Source: Bactericera cockerelli (lineage: Eukaryota > Arthropoda > Insecta > Hemiptera > Triozidae). From it: a stretch of DNA of 64,000 nt. A program made the position numbers and the translations under genes. Below are positions 35,201 to 50,200 of this stretch, piece by piece. The DNA is taken from the NCBI GenBank assembly GCA_024516035.1, contig CM044966.1:16411377-16475376 (forward strand). The letters run 5' to 3'. Every line of letters starts with the position of its first letter. The stretch's first letter is position 1. The notes under the pieces were generated by a model. The model was not told the DNA's origin, made no database searches, and saw nothing but the letters and a program-made list of their open reading frames with translations.

Positions 35201-38200
35201 TGATATTCGTCCTCTCTTCCAAAAGCCTTATATTAGTAAGAAAAAGAAACCAGTCGCTGTTTCAAATGAAGGCAATATCGTCACTGAAGCGACCTACAAC
35301 TTTGTACCGGTAGAACATAATGGAGGAAATGTTTTGGAAGAATTTTTGTTTGAAATGCCAAACTTGGAACAGGAAACAAGCAATGCTCAACCAAACAATA
35401 GCAGTAACGTCAAAAGAAGTATTCCCTACAAAGTTCCACCCACAAGAAGAAGGATATAAATAGTTTTCAAATCGGAAACAAACAGTTAGTTATGAAGAAT
35501 CATTCGGTAAACTATTTTGGTGAGAGTGAACTTCACCACGCCTTAAGACGAGCATTGAAAAGACATCACAAAGAAGAACAACCTGAACAGAAAAATAAAA
35601 ATGAAATTGAAAGTCAAACTGAAAAAGAAGTCAAAAAATTCATGAAAGAATTCCCTCGCCAGTCGCATGTTCAAAAGTTACTGTCCTACTTTGTAGAAAG
35701 AAGAACGTTTGATAATTTATCAAATCACATCAGCAAAAATAATTTTGTGCCAACACGTGTGGCTAATAGCACTTATTTGGAGCAAAAATCTTTTACTGAA
35801 TACAAAGCAAACAATGAAAAAAATGTGAACGATGTGAAATTATCAATAGACGAATTGAAACACAATAGAAAACAGGATAATGAGATTTATAATTCTAAAT
35901 TTATGTTGAAAAAAGCGTTTGATGACTACATTGTTGAGGCTGGAGAAAAAGAACAAAAAATCACCGAGGACTTGAACAAAGTGAAAGAAGATCTTTCCAA
36001 CAGGATACATGAATTGGACAATAAGTTCACACCTCTTTTAGAAATAAAAAATACAGTAGATCAACACTATAAACAACATGTGCATGCAACCACAGCTTTA
36101 AGAAAAGATATCGCTGCTTTGGACAAAAAAGCTCTCTATGGAACAACATTTTACAATTATAAAAAAAATCACGAGTCTGATTTCAAGGAGATTGTTACTG
36201 AAAAAGAGAAAAAATTGAAAACCGAAGTAACAAATATGTTAACTTCATTGCTGTCAACTCATGAGACTGATTTCAAAAGAAAAGTTGAGGAAGAAAAAAT
36301 AAAAATTCGAAGTGATCTGTCAAGAATGTTTACTCAAAATTTAAATAATTTTCTTCTTGAAGAGTCCAACAAAAAGAAATTCTTACAACAATTGCGTTCT
36401 AATTTACTCGTCAGAATAAATACTGACAAGATACTGTCAGCATTTCTATCGTGTTGGAGTGAAGGTGAAATTACGGATGACGTTTTAGAAAAAGTTGTAA
36501 CTCAACTTAGCAAAGAAATAATGGAGAAATTGGATGTGGAAATAATCACTATAAAAGAACAAATTAATATCTCTAATGAAACAATTGAAAACTATATCAA
36601 GTTGAATGTAGTCGATGAGTTGAAAACTGATATAAGTTTAAAAATTAGGAATCTGATATTTGAACCTCTCTTGTATGAAAAATTGGAGCCTCTTGTAAAA
36701 TCTAAATCATCAAAGAAAACCACCATCGGAGAAGTTGAAGAACGAGCAACCCGACTTCCCGTTCCAATAGAATAATGTCAAAGCGTGATTTGGTTTTGGA
36801 GCTACATCGTCCTGCTAGAAAATTATTTCCCCACCGGAGAACTCTACTTCGCAATGTTCATGATCTTTTCCAAGCTGATCTAGTGGAAATGATTCCATAT
36901 GCCAATGAAAATGATGGTTATAAATACATACTTACCTGCATCAACTGCTTCTCCAAGTTTTCTTACTGTGCGCCGTTGAAAAACAAATTTCAGTTTTTTA
37001 AATTGAAAAATTAAATCTTCAACTGAAATTGGTCTAGCCTGCTAATTAGTTTTTAAATCTAAAATTGGTTTCGTGACTTTTCAAGAGTTTTTAATTACTA
37101 TATGAGCCACTGCATTGCAACGATAACAAATTGCCTACATGCACCTTGGTTAGAATTGAACACACAATGTCTCTGTTCGTACGAATTATGCACGCCCGGT
37201 ATCTTAGTTGTTATGCAATGCGCAATCATGTGCTACATACCCATTACCCGTGCTCGTAAGGTTAATACTGGTCCCCTGAAAATTATACATTATCATTATG
37301 GTGATGGAAGCCTTCGAAGGGTACTTTGCAATAGATGCAATTTAAAATTTAAAAAAGAAAAATTTGTTCCTGTTGTAGCACATAATTTTTCAGGCTACGA
37401 CAGTCATTTGATCATTAAAGGTTTGAATTATGATGATAAAAAAATAGAAATAATTCCAAATTCAACAGAAAAATATGTTTCCTTTTCAAAAAAGGTTACC
37501 GACAACCTGAGTGTTCGTTTTATAGATTCATTCAGGTTTTTGTCAAGCAGCCTTGATAAATTGAGCAAAACATTGCCAAAAGAAAAATTTTATCATACTA
37601 GGAAACATATTCAGTCCGATATTGATTTTGAATTACTGACTAGAAAAGGAATTTTTTGTTACGAATACCTTGATAGTTATAGTAAATTGTTCGATACTAA
37701 TCTGCCACCTCTTGATGAATTTTATTCCTCTTTAACAAATAGTTCAGTTACTCAGGAAGATTATGTTCACGCTCAAAAAGTGTGGACACATTTCAAGTGT
37801 CAAAACTTGAAAGAATATTCGGAAATTTATCTGAAAACTGACGTTCTATTGTTGGCAGATATTTTCGAATCCTTCCGAAACCTCTCCCTAAGTATATACA
37901 GCTTAGATCCTGTATGGTACTACTCTTTGCCGGGTCTTACCCTGGATGCTATGCTTAAGAAAACAAAAGTTGAAATAGAACTTTTGTTAGAATATGACAT
38001 GTACCTCTTTTTTGAGCAAGCAGTTAGGGGAGGTATTTGCCAATGTATTCAAAAGTACGCAGAGGCAAATAATAAACACATGGGAAGCGATTTTATTTCA
38101 TCTGAAAAATCCTCCTATCTTACTTATCTAGATGCTAATAATCTTTACGGTTACAGCATGGTTCAGAGAGTTCCTTTGAAAGATTTCAAGTGGTTGAGCG

Positions 38201-41200
38201 AAGAAGAAATCAACAGTATTTCTGTTTTAGATCTGACTCCACAAGATGATGTTGGATATTTTTTCGAGGTAGACGTGGAATATCCCAAGGAATTACACGA
38301 TTTACATTCGAATTTACCCTTCCTCTGTGAGAGAAAGAAATCTCCATTGTCTAACGCTCAAAAACTTATGACCACATTGGAAAACAAACATAAATATATT
38401 GTACATTGTCTAACGCTAAAACAAGCTCTTGAACATGGACTCAGACTTGTAAAAATTCATAGAGGAATAAAATTCATCCAAAGCAATTATCTAGCTCCGT
38501 ACATTAATCTTAATACTGAGCACAGGAAAAATGCAACCAATGATTTTGCAAAGGCTTTCTTTAAACAAGTCAATAACAGTTTGTATGGTAAGCTCATTGA
38601 AGGTGTGCGTAAAAGGGTTAATGTACAGTTAGAAACAAATTGGAAATTAGCTAGAAAACGTATTTCTAGTCCATTTTTCGAAGACTTCAAAATATTCGAA
38701 GAAAATCTCGTGCTCTTTACTATGAAGAAAACTAAAATTCAATTCAACAAAGCCATTTTTGCAGGCGTTTGTGTTCTCGACCTCAGTAAAACTTTGATGT
38801 ATCAATTTCACTATGATATTGTGCAACCAAAGTTTGGTCCTGAAAATGTTAGGTTACTCTATATGGACACAGATTCATTTTTTTATCAAATTTTTACCAC
38901 TGACTTATACCGAGACTTTTCGAACCTTTTGGAACACTTGGATACAAGTGCATACCCGAAGAATCACGAATTATTCTCTCTTCAAAATAAAAAGGTACTT
39001 GGAAAGTTCAAAGATGAGTTGGATGGTAAAATTTTGAAAAAATTTGTGGGCATTGCGAGTAAACTTTATTCATATCAAGAGCATGAGGGTAAAATAGTAA
39101 AGAAGGCTAAGGGTGTTAAGAAACATGTTACAGAACGACAGATCAAGTTTGAAGATTTTGAAAGATGTATGCGTGAAAATATTGAACTTTACAAATCTTT
39201 TCACAACATCGTCTCTAAAAATCATTGTTTGACGACTGTGAAACAAAACAAACTTGTTCTGAACAACTTTGATGACAAACGAGTTCTCATGACCGATAAA
39301 ATCAACACCCTGCCATTCGGTCACTACAAGTTAAAAAATGAGTCTTCAGAAATGGATTTGGAATAGGTTTTCGATTTTTTGATTGTGTTTATAAAAAAAA
39401 GTATAAATTCAACTAGCATGTAGTCCTTATGGTCAGTACTTGTTTATCTGTCTCTTGAAACAAGTGTTAACTGTTATCTTAAAATGGAAAATACTTTTGT
39501 AGCAGATATTCAATTTTTTCGCGACAATGAAAAACAAATAATTTTAAAAAGTTTCTCATTCTCGAAACTTTTTGACGATAACTTTGTGCAACATTTTGTA
39601 TTCAAACCACCCTATGATTTTCAAAAATTAAATTTACTCCGTCGACGAGAAGCTGCTATCGTTACATTAAATTATCATCACTTGGATTGGGATGATGGCT
39701 TTGTTGAGTACGATCAAGCAGTGCAAATCATTCGATCGTGTCTCTCTAAAGCAAGCGAAATAATTGTAAAAGGATTAGAAAAGGAAAAGTTTTTAAATTC
39801 TATTTTACCTATTAAAACATGTTACAATATTGAAAATTTAAACTGTCCTAACTTTAAGTCTTTAAAATTGAAATTGTGTCCACAAAATTCTATTTCTCCG
39901 GTTTCAAGTTTAAATGTAATTGTTATGAAACAATGGTTGTGTGAGCTAATGAAAAGTAGTTTAATCTTAACCAACGAAGCGATTGGCATCTTTAATGAAA
40001 CCAATGATTTTTTCTCATTGAAACCCAGAGACCTATATTTTTTACCTGTAAATTTTCTTCTTTATGCTTTTGATATTGATTTTCTAAATAGTATATCTTA
40101 TCTTTTGCCTCCACATATTGTACAGAACCCATACTTTAAGAATTCTCTTAGTACTGACAGTGGATATGATACCGTAGAGTAAAAGATAAAAAAAAAAAAA
40201 TGATTTTTCACGAAAAGTTCACGTATTATAAACTTAGAGTTGGTATTTTGTACAGAACCCACTTACTTTGAAATAATATTTTAAAAGTTACTATTGTTAA
40301 ATATGTTTGCACTAATATGTATATTCCAAGATTTGATTTTCATATTTTTTTAATTATATTTTTATAGTACACAATGTTTTTTTTTTTTTTTAATTTATTT
40401 TTCACAATGCTAGCTAAGTGAAATTATGCTTACCCTAAGTTGTTCACATTGATAGTTTTAAGTAATTATTTCTTTACTCCAAGATAATTTATATCCACTA
40501 TTTCATTTTTTTTTTTTTTTTGTATAGTACAGTTTTAAAGTATCCTAAATTGATTTTTTTAAATAAGAACAATAAAGTATTTTGATTTTATTAAGTATTT
40601 CACTATGTATTTTATTACAATTTAAAATATATAAGAGAAAAATCATGCATCTTATTCTTACATCTACTTGTTTTCATTTTCTATTTCTCAATTAGGGAAG
40701 AAATAGGGACCCATTGGTTTTCTTCAGGTCCAAAACCTAAATATTTTACTAAAACCTTATCACCTTTACGTTGGAGTATCTTTTCTACAAGATAAACATC
40801 TGGATATGAGGTCTTGAGTAACTCTTGCTCGTAGAAACAACCATGGATTGGTTTCCCGTTTAAATCTTCTAAGTGAAATACCCTAGGAAAAGTATGACCT
40901 ACCTTAACCACTCGAAAAACTTCATAACTCCAGTTGGCCTCATAACCTTTCTGAAACAAATGTTTAACTTTGGAAATTCGTACAAGATCACCTAGTTTAA
41001 ATTTACCAGTTCTATCTAGGACTTGCTTGGGTTTGTTCAATCGAAGAGCTACAAGACTTTGATTTTTAGAGTTTACATCTTTGGGTGCCATACCAATAGA
41101 GCGATGTTTGCTGGCATTGTAGGTAGACACAAGATTTGGTAAAATATCCAACCATCTGTACGAACCAAGTAAATTAAATTCAATCCACATTTTACTTTTC

Positions 41201-44200
41201 AAAGTTCGATTAAACCGCTCTACAATAGCAGCTTTCATGGGAGAAAATGTACTGTAATGGGTAATGTTATATTTTTGCATTAGTTTGCGGAATGGTTGGC
41301 CAAAAAACTCTTTGCCAGCATCCGTTTGCAAGTGGGTTGGGATCATGGTAGGTTTCAACTTTTCTAGAACATATTTTTCCATCTGCTTGGCAACTTCAGC
41401 ACTCGTTTTGTTTTTCAACGGCGCACAGTAAGAAAACTTGGAGAAGCAGTTGATGCAGGTAAGTATGTATTTATAACCATCATTTTCATTGGCATATGGA
41501 ATCATTTCCACTAGATCAGCTTGGAAAAGATCATGAACATTGCGAAGTAGAGTTCTCCGGTGGGGAAATAATTTTCTAGCAGGACGATGTAGCTCCAAAA
41601 CCAAATCACGCTTTGACATTATTCTATTGGAACGGGAAGTCGGGTTGCTCGTTCTTCAACTTCTCCGATGGTGGTTTTCTTTGATGATTTAGATTTTACA
41701 AGAGGCTCCAATTTTTCATACAAGAGAGGTTCAAATATCAGATTCCTAATTTTTAAACTTATATCAGTTTTCAACTCATCGACTACATTCAACTTGATAT
41801 AGTTTTCAATTGTTTCATTAGAGATATTAATTTGTTCTTTTATAGTGATTATTTCCACATCCAATTTCTCCATTATTTCTTTGCTAAGTTGAGTTACAAC
41901 TTTTTCTAAAACGTCATCCGTAATTTCACCTTCACTCCAACACGATAGAAATGCTGACAGTATCTTGTCAGTATTTATTCTGACGAGTAAATTAGAACGC
42001 AATTGTTGTAAGAATTTCTTTTTGTTGGACTCTTCAAGAAGAAAATTATTTAAATTTTGAGTAAACATTCTTGACAGATCACTTCGAATTTTTATTTTTT
42101 CTTCCTCAACTTTTCTTTTGAAATCAGTCTCATGAGTTGACAGCAATGAAGTTAACATATTTGTTAACTTCATTGCTGTCAACTCATGAGACTGATTTCA
42201 AAAGAAAAGTTGAGGAAGAAAAAATAAAAATTCGAAGTGATCTGTCAAGAATGTTTACTCAAAATTTAAATAATTTTCTTCTTGAAGAGTCCAACAAAAA
42301 GAAATTCTTACAACAATTGCGTTCTAATTTACTCGTCAGAATAAATACTGACAAGATACTGTCAGCATTTCTATCGTGTTGGAGTGAAGGTGAAATTACG
42401 GATGACGTTTTAGAAAAAGTTGTAACTCAACTTAGCAAAGAAATAATGGAGAAATTGGATGTGGAAATAATCACTATAAAAGAACAAATTAATATCTCTA
42501 ATGAAACAATTGAAAACTATATCAAGTTGAATGTAGTCGATGAGTTGAAAACTGATATAAGTTTAAAAATTAGGAATCTGATATTTGAACCTCTCTTGTA
42601 TGAAAAATTGGAGCCTCTTGTAAAATCTAAATCATCAAAGAAAACCACCATCGGAGAAGTTGAAGAACGAGCAACCCGACTTCCCGTTCCAATAGAATAA
42701 TGTCAAAGCGTGATTTGGTTTTGGAGCTACATCGTCCTGCTAGAAAATTATTTCCCCACCGGAGAACTCTACTTCGCAATGTTCATGATCTTTTCCAAGC
42801 TGATCTAGTGGAAATGATTCCATATGCCAATGAAAATGATGGTTATAAATACATACTTACCTGCATCAACTGCTTCTCCAAGTTTTCTTACTGTGCGCCG
42901 TTGAAAAACAAAACGAGTGCTGAAGTTGCCAAGCAGATGGAAAAATATGTTCTAGAAAAGTTGAAACCTACCATGATCCCAACCCACTTGCAAACGGATG
43001 CTGGCAAAGAGTTTTTTGGCCAACCATTCCGCAAACTAATGCAAAAATATAACATTACCCATTACAGTACATTTTCTCCCATGAAAGCTGCTATTGTAGA
43101 GCGGTTTAATCGAACTTTGAAAAGTAAAATGTGGATTGAATTTAATTTACTTGGTTCGTACAGATGGTTGGATATTTTACCAAATCTTGTGTCTACCTAC
43201 AATGCCAGCAAACATCGCTCTATTGGTATGGCACCCAAAGATGTAAACTCTAAAAATCAAAGTCTTGTAGCTCTTCGATTGAACAAACCCAAGCAAGTCC
43301 TAGATAGAACTGGTAAATTTAAACTAGGTGATCTTGTACGAATTTCCAAAGTTAAACATTTGTTTCAGAAAGGTTATGAGGCCAACTGGAGTTATGAAGT
43401 TTTTCGAGTGGTTAAGGTAGGTCATACTTTTCCTAGGGTATTTCACTTAGAAGATTTAAACGGGAAACCAATCCATGGTTGTTTCTACGAGCAAGAGTTA
43501 CTCAAGACCTCATATCCAGATGTTTATCTTGTAGAAAAGATACTCCAACGTAAAGGTGATAAGGTTTTAGTAAAATATTTAGGTTTTGGACCTGAAGAAA
43601 ACCAATGGGTCCCTATTTCTTCCCTAATTGAGAAATAGAAAATGAAAACAAGTAGATGTAAGAATAAGATGCATGATTTTTCTCTTATATATTTTAAATT
43701 GTAATAAAATACATAGTGAAATACTTAATAAAATCAAAATACTTTATTGTTCTTATTTAAAAAAATCAATTTAGGATACTTTAAAACTGTACTATACAAA
43801 AAAAAAAAAAAAATGAAATAGTGGATATAAATTATCTTGGAGTAAAGAAATAATTACTTAAAACTATCAATGTGAACAACTTAGGGTAAGCATAATTTCA
43901 CTTAGCTAGCATTGTGAAAAATAAATTAAAAAAAAAAAAAACATTGTGTACTATAAAAATATAATTAAAAAAATATGAAAATCAAATCTTGGAATATACA
44001 TATTAGTGCAAACATATTTAACAATAGTAACTTTTAAAATATTATTTCAAAGTAAGTGGGTTCTGTACAAAATACCAACTCTAAGTTTATAATACGTGAA
44101 CTTTTCGTGAAAAATCATTTTTTTTTTTTTATCTTTTACTCTACGGTATCATATCCACTGTCAGTACTAAGAGAATTCTTAAAGTATGGGTTCTGTACAA

Positions 44201-47200
44201 TATGTGGAGGCAAAAGATAAGATATACTATTTAGAAAATCAATATCAAAAGCATAAAGAAGAAAATTTACAGGTAAAAAATATAGGTCTCTGGGTTTCAA
44301 TGAGAAAAAATCATTGGTTTCATTAAAGATGCCAATCGCTTCGTTGGTTAAGATTAAACTACTTTTCATTAGCTCACACAACCATTGTTTCATAACAATT
44401 ACATTTAAACTTGAAACCGGAGAAATAGAATTTTGTGGACACAATTTCAATTTTAAAGACTTAAAGTTAGGACAGTTTAAATTTTCAATATTGTAACATG
44501 TTTTAATAGGTAAAATAGAATTTAAAAACTTTTCCTTTTCTAATCCTTTTACAATTATTTCGCTTGCTTTAGAGAGACACGATCGAATGATTTGCACTGC
44601 TTGATCGTACTCAACAAAGCCATCATCCCAATCCAAGTGATGATAATTTAATGTAACGATAGCAGCTTCTCGTCGACGGAGTAAATTTAATTTTTGAAAA
44701 TCATAGGGTGGTTTGAATACAAAATGTTGCACAAAGTTATCGTCAAAAAGTTTCGAGAATGAGAAACTTTTTAAAATTATTTGTTTTTCATTGTCGCGAA
44801 AAAATTGAATATCTGCTACAAAAGTATTTTCCATTTTAAGATAACAGTTAACACTTGTTTCAAGAGACAGATAAACAAGTACTGACCATAAGGACTACAT
44901 GCTAGTTGAATTTATACTTTTTTTTATAAACACAATCAAAAAATCGAAAACCTATTCCAAATCCATTTCTGAAGACTCATTTTTTAACTTGTAGTGACCG
45001 AATGGCAGGGTGTTGATTTTATCGGTCATGAGAACTCGTTTGTCATCAAAGTTGTTCAGAACAAGTTTGTTTTGTTTCACAGTCGTCAAACAATGATTTT
45101 TAGAGACGATGTTGTGAAAAGATTTGTAAAGTTCAATATTTTCACGCATACATCTTTCAAAATCTTCAAACTTGATCTGTCGTTCTGTAACATGTTTCTT
45201 AACACCCTTAGCCTTCTTTACTATTTTACCCTCATGCTCTTGATATGAATAAAGTTTACTCGCAATGCCCACAAATTTTTTCAAAATTTTACCATCCAAC
45301 TCATCTTTGAACTTTCCAAGTACCTTTTTATTTTGAAGAGAGAATAATTCGTGATTCTTCGGGTATGCACTTGTATCCAAGTGTTCCAAAAGGTTCGAAA
45401 AGTCTCGGTATAAGTCAGTGGTAAAAATTTGATAAAAAAATGAATCTGTGTCCATATAGAGTAACCTAACATTTTCAGGACCAAACTTTGGTTGCACAAT
45501 ATCATAGTGAAATTGATACATCAAAGTTTTACTGAGGTCGAGAACACAAACGCCTGCAAAAATGGCTTTGTTGAATTGAATTTTAGTTTTCTTCATAGTA
45601 AAGAGCACGAGATTTTCTTCGAATATTTTGAAGTCTTCGAAAAATGGACTAGAAATACGTTTTCTAGCTAATTTCCAATTTGTTTCTAACTGTACATTAA
45701 CCCTTTTACGCACACCTTCAATGAGCTTACCATACAAACTGTTATTGACTTGTTTAAAGAAAGCCTTTGCAAAATCATTGGTTGCATTTTTCCTGTGCTC
45801 AGTATTAAGATTAATGTACGGAGCTAGATAATTGCTTTGGATGAATTTTATTCCTCTATGAATTTTTACAAGTCTGAGTCCATGTTCAAGAGCTTGTTTT
45901 AGCGTTAGACAATGTACAATATATTTATGTTTGTTTTCCAATGTGGTCATAAGTTTTTGAGCGTTAGACAATGGAGATTTCTTTCTCTCACAGAGGAAGG
46001 GTAAATTCGAATGTAAATCGTGTAATTCCTTGGGATATTCCACGTCTACCTCGAAAAAATATCCAACATCATCTTGTGGAGTCAGATCTAAAACAGAAAT
46101 ACTGTTGATTTCTTCTTCGCTCAACCACTTGAAATCTTTCAAAGGAACTCTCTGAACCATGCTGTAACCGTAAAGATTATTAGCATCTAGATAAGTAAGA
46201 TAGGAGGATTTTTCAGATGAAATAAAATCGCTTCCCATGTGTTTATTATTTGCCTCTGCGTACTTTTGAATACATTGGCAAATACCTCCCCTAACTGCTT
46301 GCTCAAAAAAGAGGTACATGTCATATTCTAACAAAAGTTCTATTTCAACTTTTGTTTTCTTAAGCATAGCATCCAGGGTAAGACCCGGCAAAGAGTAGTA
46401 CCATACAGGATCTAAGCTGTATATACTTAGGGAGAGGTTTCGGAAGGATTCGAAAATATCTGCCAACAATAGAACGTCAGTTTTCAGATAAATTTCCGAA
46501 TATTCTTTCAAGTTTTGACACTTGAAATGTGTCCACACTTTTTGAGCGTGAACATAATCTTCCTGAGTAACTGAACTATTTGTTAAAGAGGAATAAAATT
46601 CATCAAGAGGTGGCAGATTAGTATCGAACAATTTACTATAACTATCAAGGTATTCGTAACAAAAAATTCCTTTTCTAGTCAGTAATTCAAAATCAATATC
46701 GGACTGAATATGTTTCCTAGTATGATAAAATTTTTCTTTTGGCAATGTTTTGCTCAATTTATCAAGGCTGCTTGACAAAAACCTGAATGAATCTATAAAA
46801 CGAACACTCAGGTTGTCGGTAACCTTTTTTGAAAAGGAAACATATTTTTCTGTTGAATTTGGAATTATTTCTATTTTTTTATCATCATAATTCAAACCTT
46901 TAATGATCAAATGACTGTCGTAGCCTGAAAAATTATGTGCTACAACAGGAACAAATTTTTCTTTTTTAAATTTTAAATTGCATCTATTGCAAAGTACCCT
47001 TCGAAGGCTTCCATCACCATAATGATAATGTATAATTTTCAGGGGACCAGTATTAACCTTACGAGCACGGGTAATGGGTATGTAGCACATGATTGCGCAT
47101 TGCATAACAACTAAGATACCGGGCGTGCATAATTCGTACGAACAGAGACATTGTGTGTTCAATTCTAACCAAGGTGCATGTAGGCAATTTGTTATCGTTG

Positions 47201-50200
47201 CAATGCAGTGGCTCATATAGTAATTAAAAACTCTTGAAAAGTCACGAAACCAATTTTAGATTTAAAAACTAATTAGCAGGCTAGACCAATTTCAGTTGAA
47301 GATTTAATTTTTCAATTTAAAAAACTGAAATTTGTTTTTCAACGGCGCACAGTAAGAAAACTTGGAGAAGCAGTTGATGCAGGTAAGTATGTATTTATAA
47401 CCATCATTTTCATTGGCATATGGAATCATTTCCACTAGATCAGCTTGGAAAAGATCATGAACATTGCGAAGTAGAGTTCTCCGGTGGGGAAATAATTTTC
47501 TAGCAGGACGATGTAGCTCCAAAACCAAATCACGCTTTGACATTATTCTATTGGAACGGGAAGTCGGGTTGCTCGTTCTTCAACTTCTCCGATGGTGGTT
47601 TTCTTTGATGATTTAGATTTTACAAGAGGCTCCAATTTTTCATACAAGAGAGGTTCAAATATCAGATTCCTAATTTTTAAACTTATATCAGTTTTCAACT
47701 CATCGACTACATTCAACTTGATATAGTTTTCAATTGTTTCATTAGAGATATTAATTTGTTCTTTTATAGTGATTATTTCCACATCCAATTTCTCCATTAT
47801 TTCTTTGCTAAGTTGAGTTACAACTTTTTCTAAAACGTCATCCGTAATTTCACCTTCACTCCAACACGATAGAAATGCTGACAGTATCTTGTCAGTATTT
47901 ATTCTGACGAGTAAATTAGAACGCAATTGTTGTAAGAATTTCTTTTTGTTGGACTCTTCAAGAAGAAAATTATTTAAATTTTGAGTAAACATTCTTGACA
48001 GATCACTTCGAATTTTTATTTTTTCTTCCTCAACTTTTCTTTTGAAATCAGTCTCATGAGTTGACAGCAATGAAGTTAACATATTTGTTACTTCGGTTTT
48101 CAATTTTTTCTCTTTTTCAGTAACAATCTCCTTGAAATCAGACTCGTGATTTTTTTTATAATTGTAAAATGTTGTTCCATAGAGAGCTTTTTTGTCCAAA
48201 GCAGCGATATCTTTTCTTAAAGCTGTGGTTGCATGCACATGTTGTTTATAGTGTTGATCTACTGTATTTTTTATTTCTAAAAGAGGTGTGAACTTATTGT
48301 CCAATTCATGTATCCTGTTGGAAAGATCTTCTTTCACTTTGTTCAAGTCCTCGGTGATTTTTTGTTCTTTTTCTCCAGCCTCAACAATGTAGTCATCAAA
48401 CGCTTTTTTCAACATAAATTTAGAATTATAAATCTCATTATCCTGTTTTCTATTGTGTTTCAATTCGTCTATTGATAATTTCACATCGTTCACATTTTTT
48501 TCATTGTTTGCTTTGTATTCAGTAAAAGATTTTTGCTCCAAATAAGTGCTATTAGCCACACGTGTTGGCACAAAATTATTTTTGCTGATGTGATTTGATA
48601 AATTATCAAACGTTCTTCTTTCTACAAAGTAGGACAGTAACTTTTGAACATGCGACTGGCGAGGGAATTCTTTCATGAATTTTTTGACTTCTTTTTCAGT
48701 TTGACTTTCAATTTCATTTTTATTTTTCTGTTCAGGTTGTTCTTCTTTGTGATGTCTTTTCAATGCTCGTCTTAAGGCGTGGTGAAGTTCACTCTCACCA
48801 AAATAGTTTACCGAATGATTCTTCATAACTAACTGTTTGTTTCCGATTTGAAAACTATTTATATCCTTCTTCTTGTGGGTGGAACTTTGTAGGGAATACT
48901 TCTTTTGACGTTACTGCTATTGTTTGGTTGAGCATTGCTTGTTTCCTGTTCCAAGTTTGGCATTTCAAACAAAAATTCTTCCAAAACATTTCCTCCATTA
49001 TGTTCTACCGGTACAAAGTTGTAGGTCGCTTCAGTGACGATATTGCCTTCATTTGAAACAGCGACTGGTTTCTTTTTCTTACTAATATAAGGCTTTTGGA
49101 AGAGAGGACGAATATCAATGCCATGATGTGTAAGCCAGTACATTAGGTGAATAGGTATTTCTTGTTTTTGACACTGACAACCCTCAATTTTACAAACCAT
49201 TATTATTATATATTTTTTTTTTTTTTTTAATGCACGTATTAAACACGATACTAACACCACAAGAGAAGAAATGGAACTGATTTGCTTGTTCTCAAATATT
49301 CTCAATCTCACGTAGCGGTTATAATACTGAGAGGTTCATCTATAAATACCAATATTCTAAGCGCATACTCCTTCATAACGCAAACATGATTCAACATGAG
49401 AACAGTGATAATGCTACCCAATTATTGCTCGGTGCTCGCGAATATGCAATGTACTTGATTAGAATGTGTTTGATTTACCAAAACCAATCTTTCCTGGATA
49501 GTTATGATGTACATGGCTGGGATTCAAAAGCAAGAAAATTAAATTTAACCTACGATGAATGTTCTGAAATTACATCTTCCAATATATTCAATTGCAAAAA
49601 TTCCACAATGTTGAATGAATACGCTGTGAACTTTTTGTCTGCTTTGAATTCACTATGTGAAACCATCAAACCGGCTCCTACATCTAACACATGTATGTAT
49701 TGGATTTTTTCATTAATACTATTTAGTATCCTATCCATTGTTTTAATTAACGTAAGAAAAAAAATGAAATAAAATAAATGTTTGTAATATTTTATGACAA
49801 CACACCTTGTATATTTGACCATACACGTCGAGCCTATACCAAGTTTTGCTTGTTAAAAAAAAAAATATGTTTAACGGTCTAGCAGCCTGCTTCAAATAAT
49901 TAGTTTTCTAAATCTAAAATTGGTTTCGTGACTTTGTCTCAATATTCAATAGTTTTTAATTACTCAAACTTTTTAAATTGAAACATTAAATCTCCAACTG
50001 AAATTGGCCTAGCCTGCTAATTAGTTTTTAAATCTAAAATTGGTTTCGTGACTTTGCCTCAATATTCAATAGTTTTTAATTACTCAAACTGAAATAATTA
50101 GTTTCTTAAATTGAAACATTAAATCTTCAACTGAAATTGGTCTAGCCTGCTAATTAGTTTTTAAATCTAAAATTGGTTTCGTGACTTTTCAATAGTTTTT

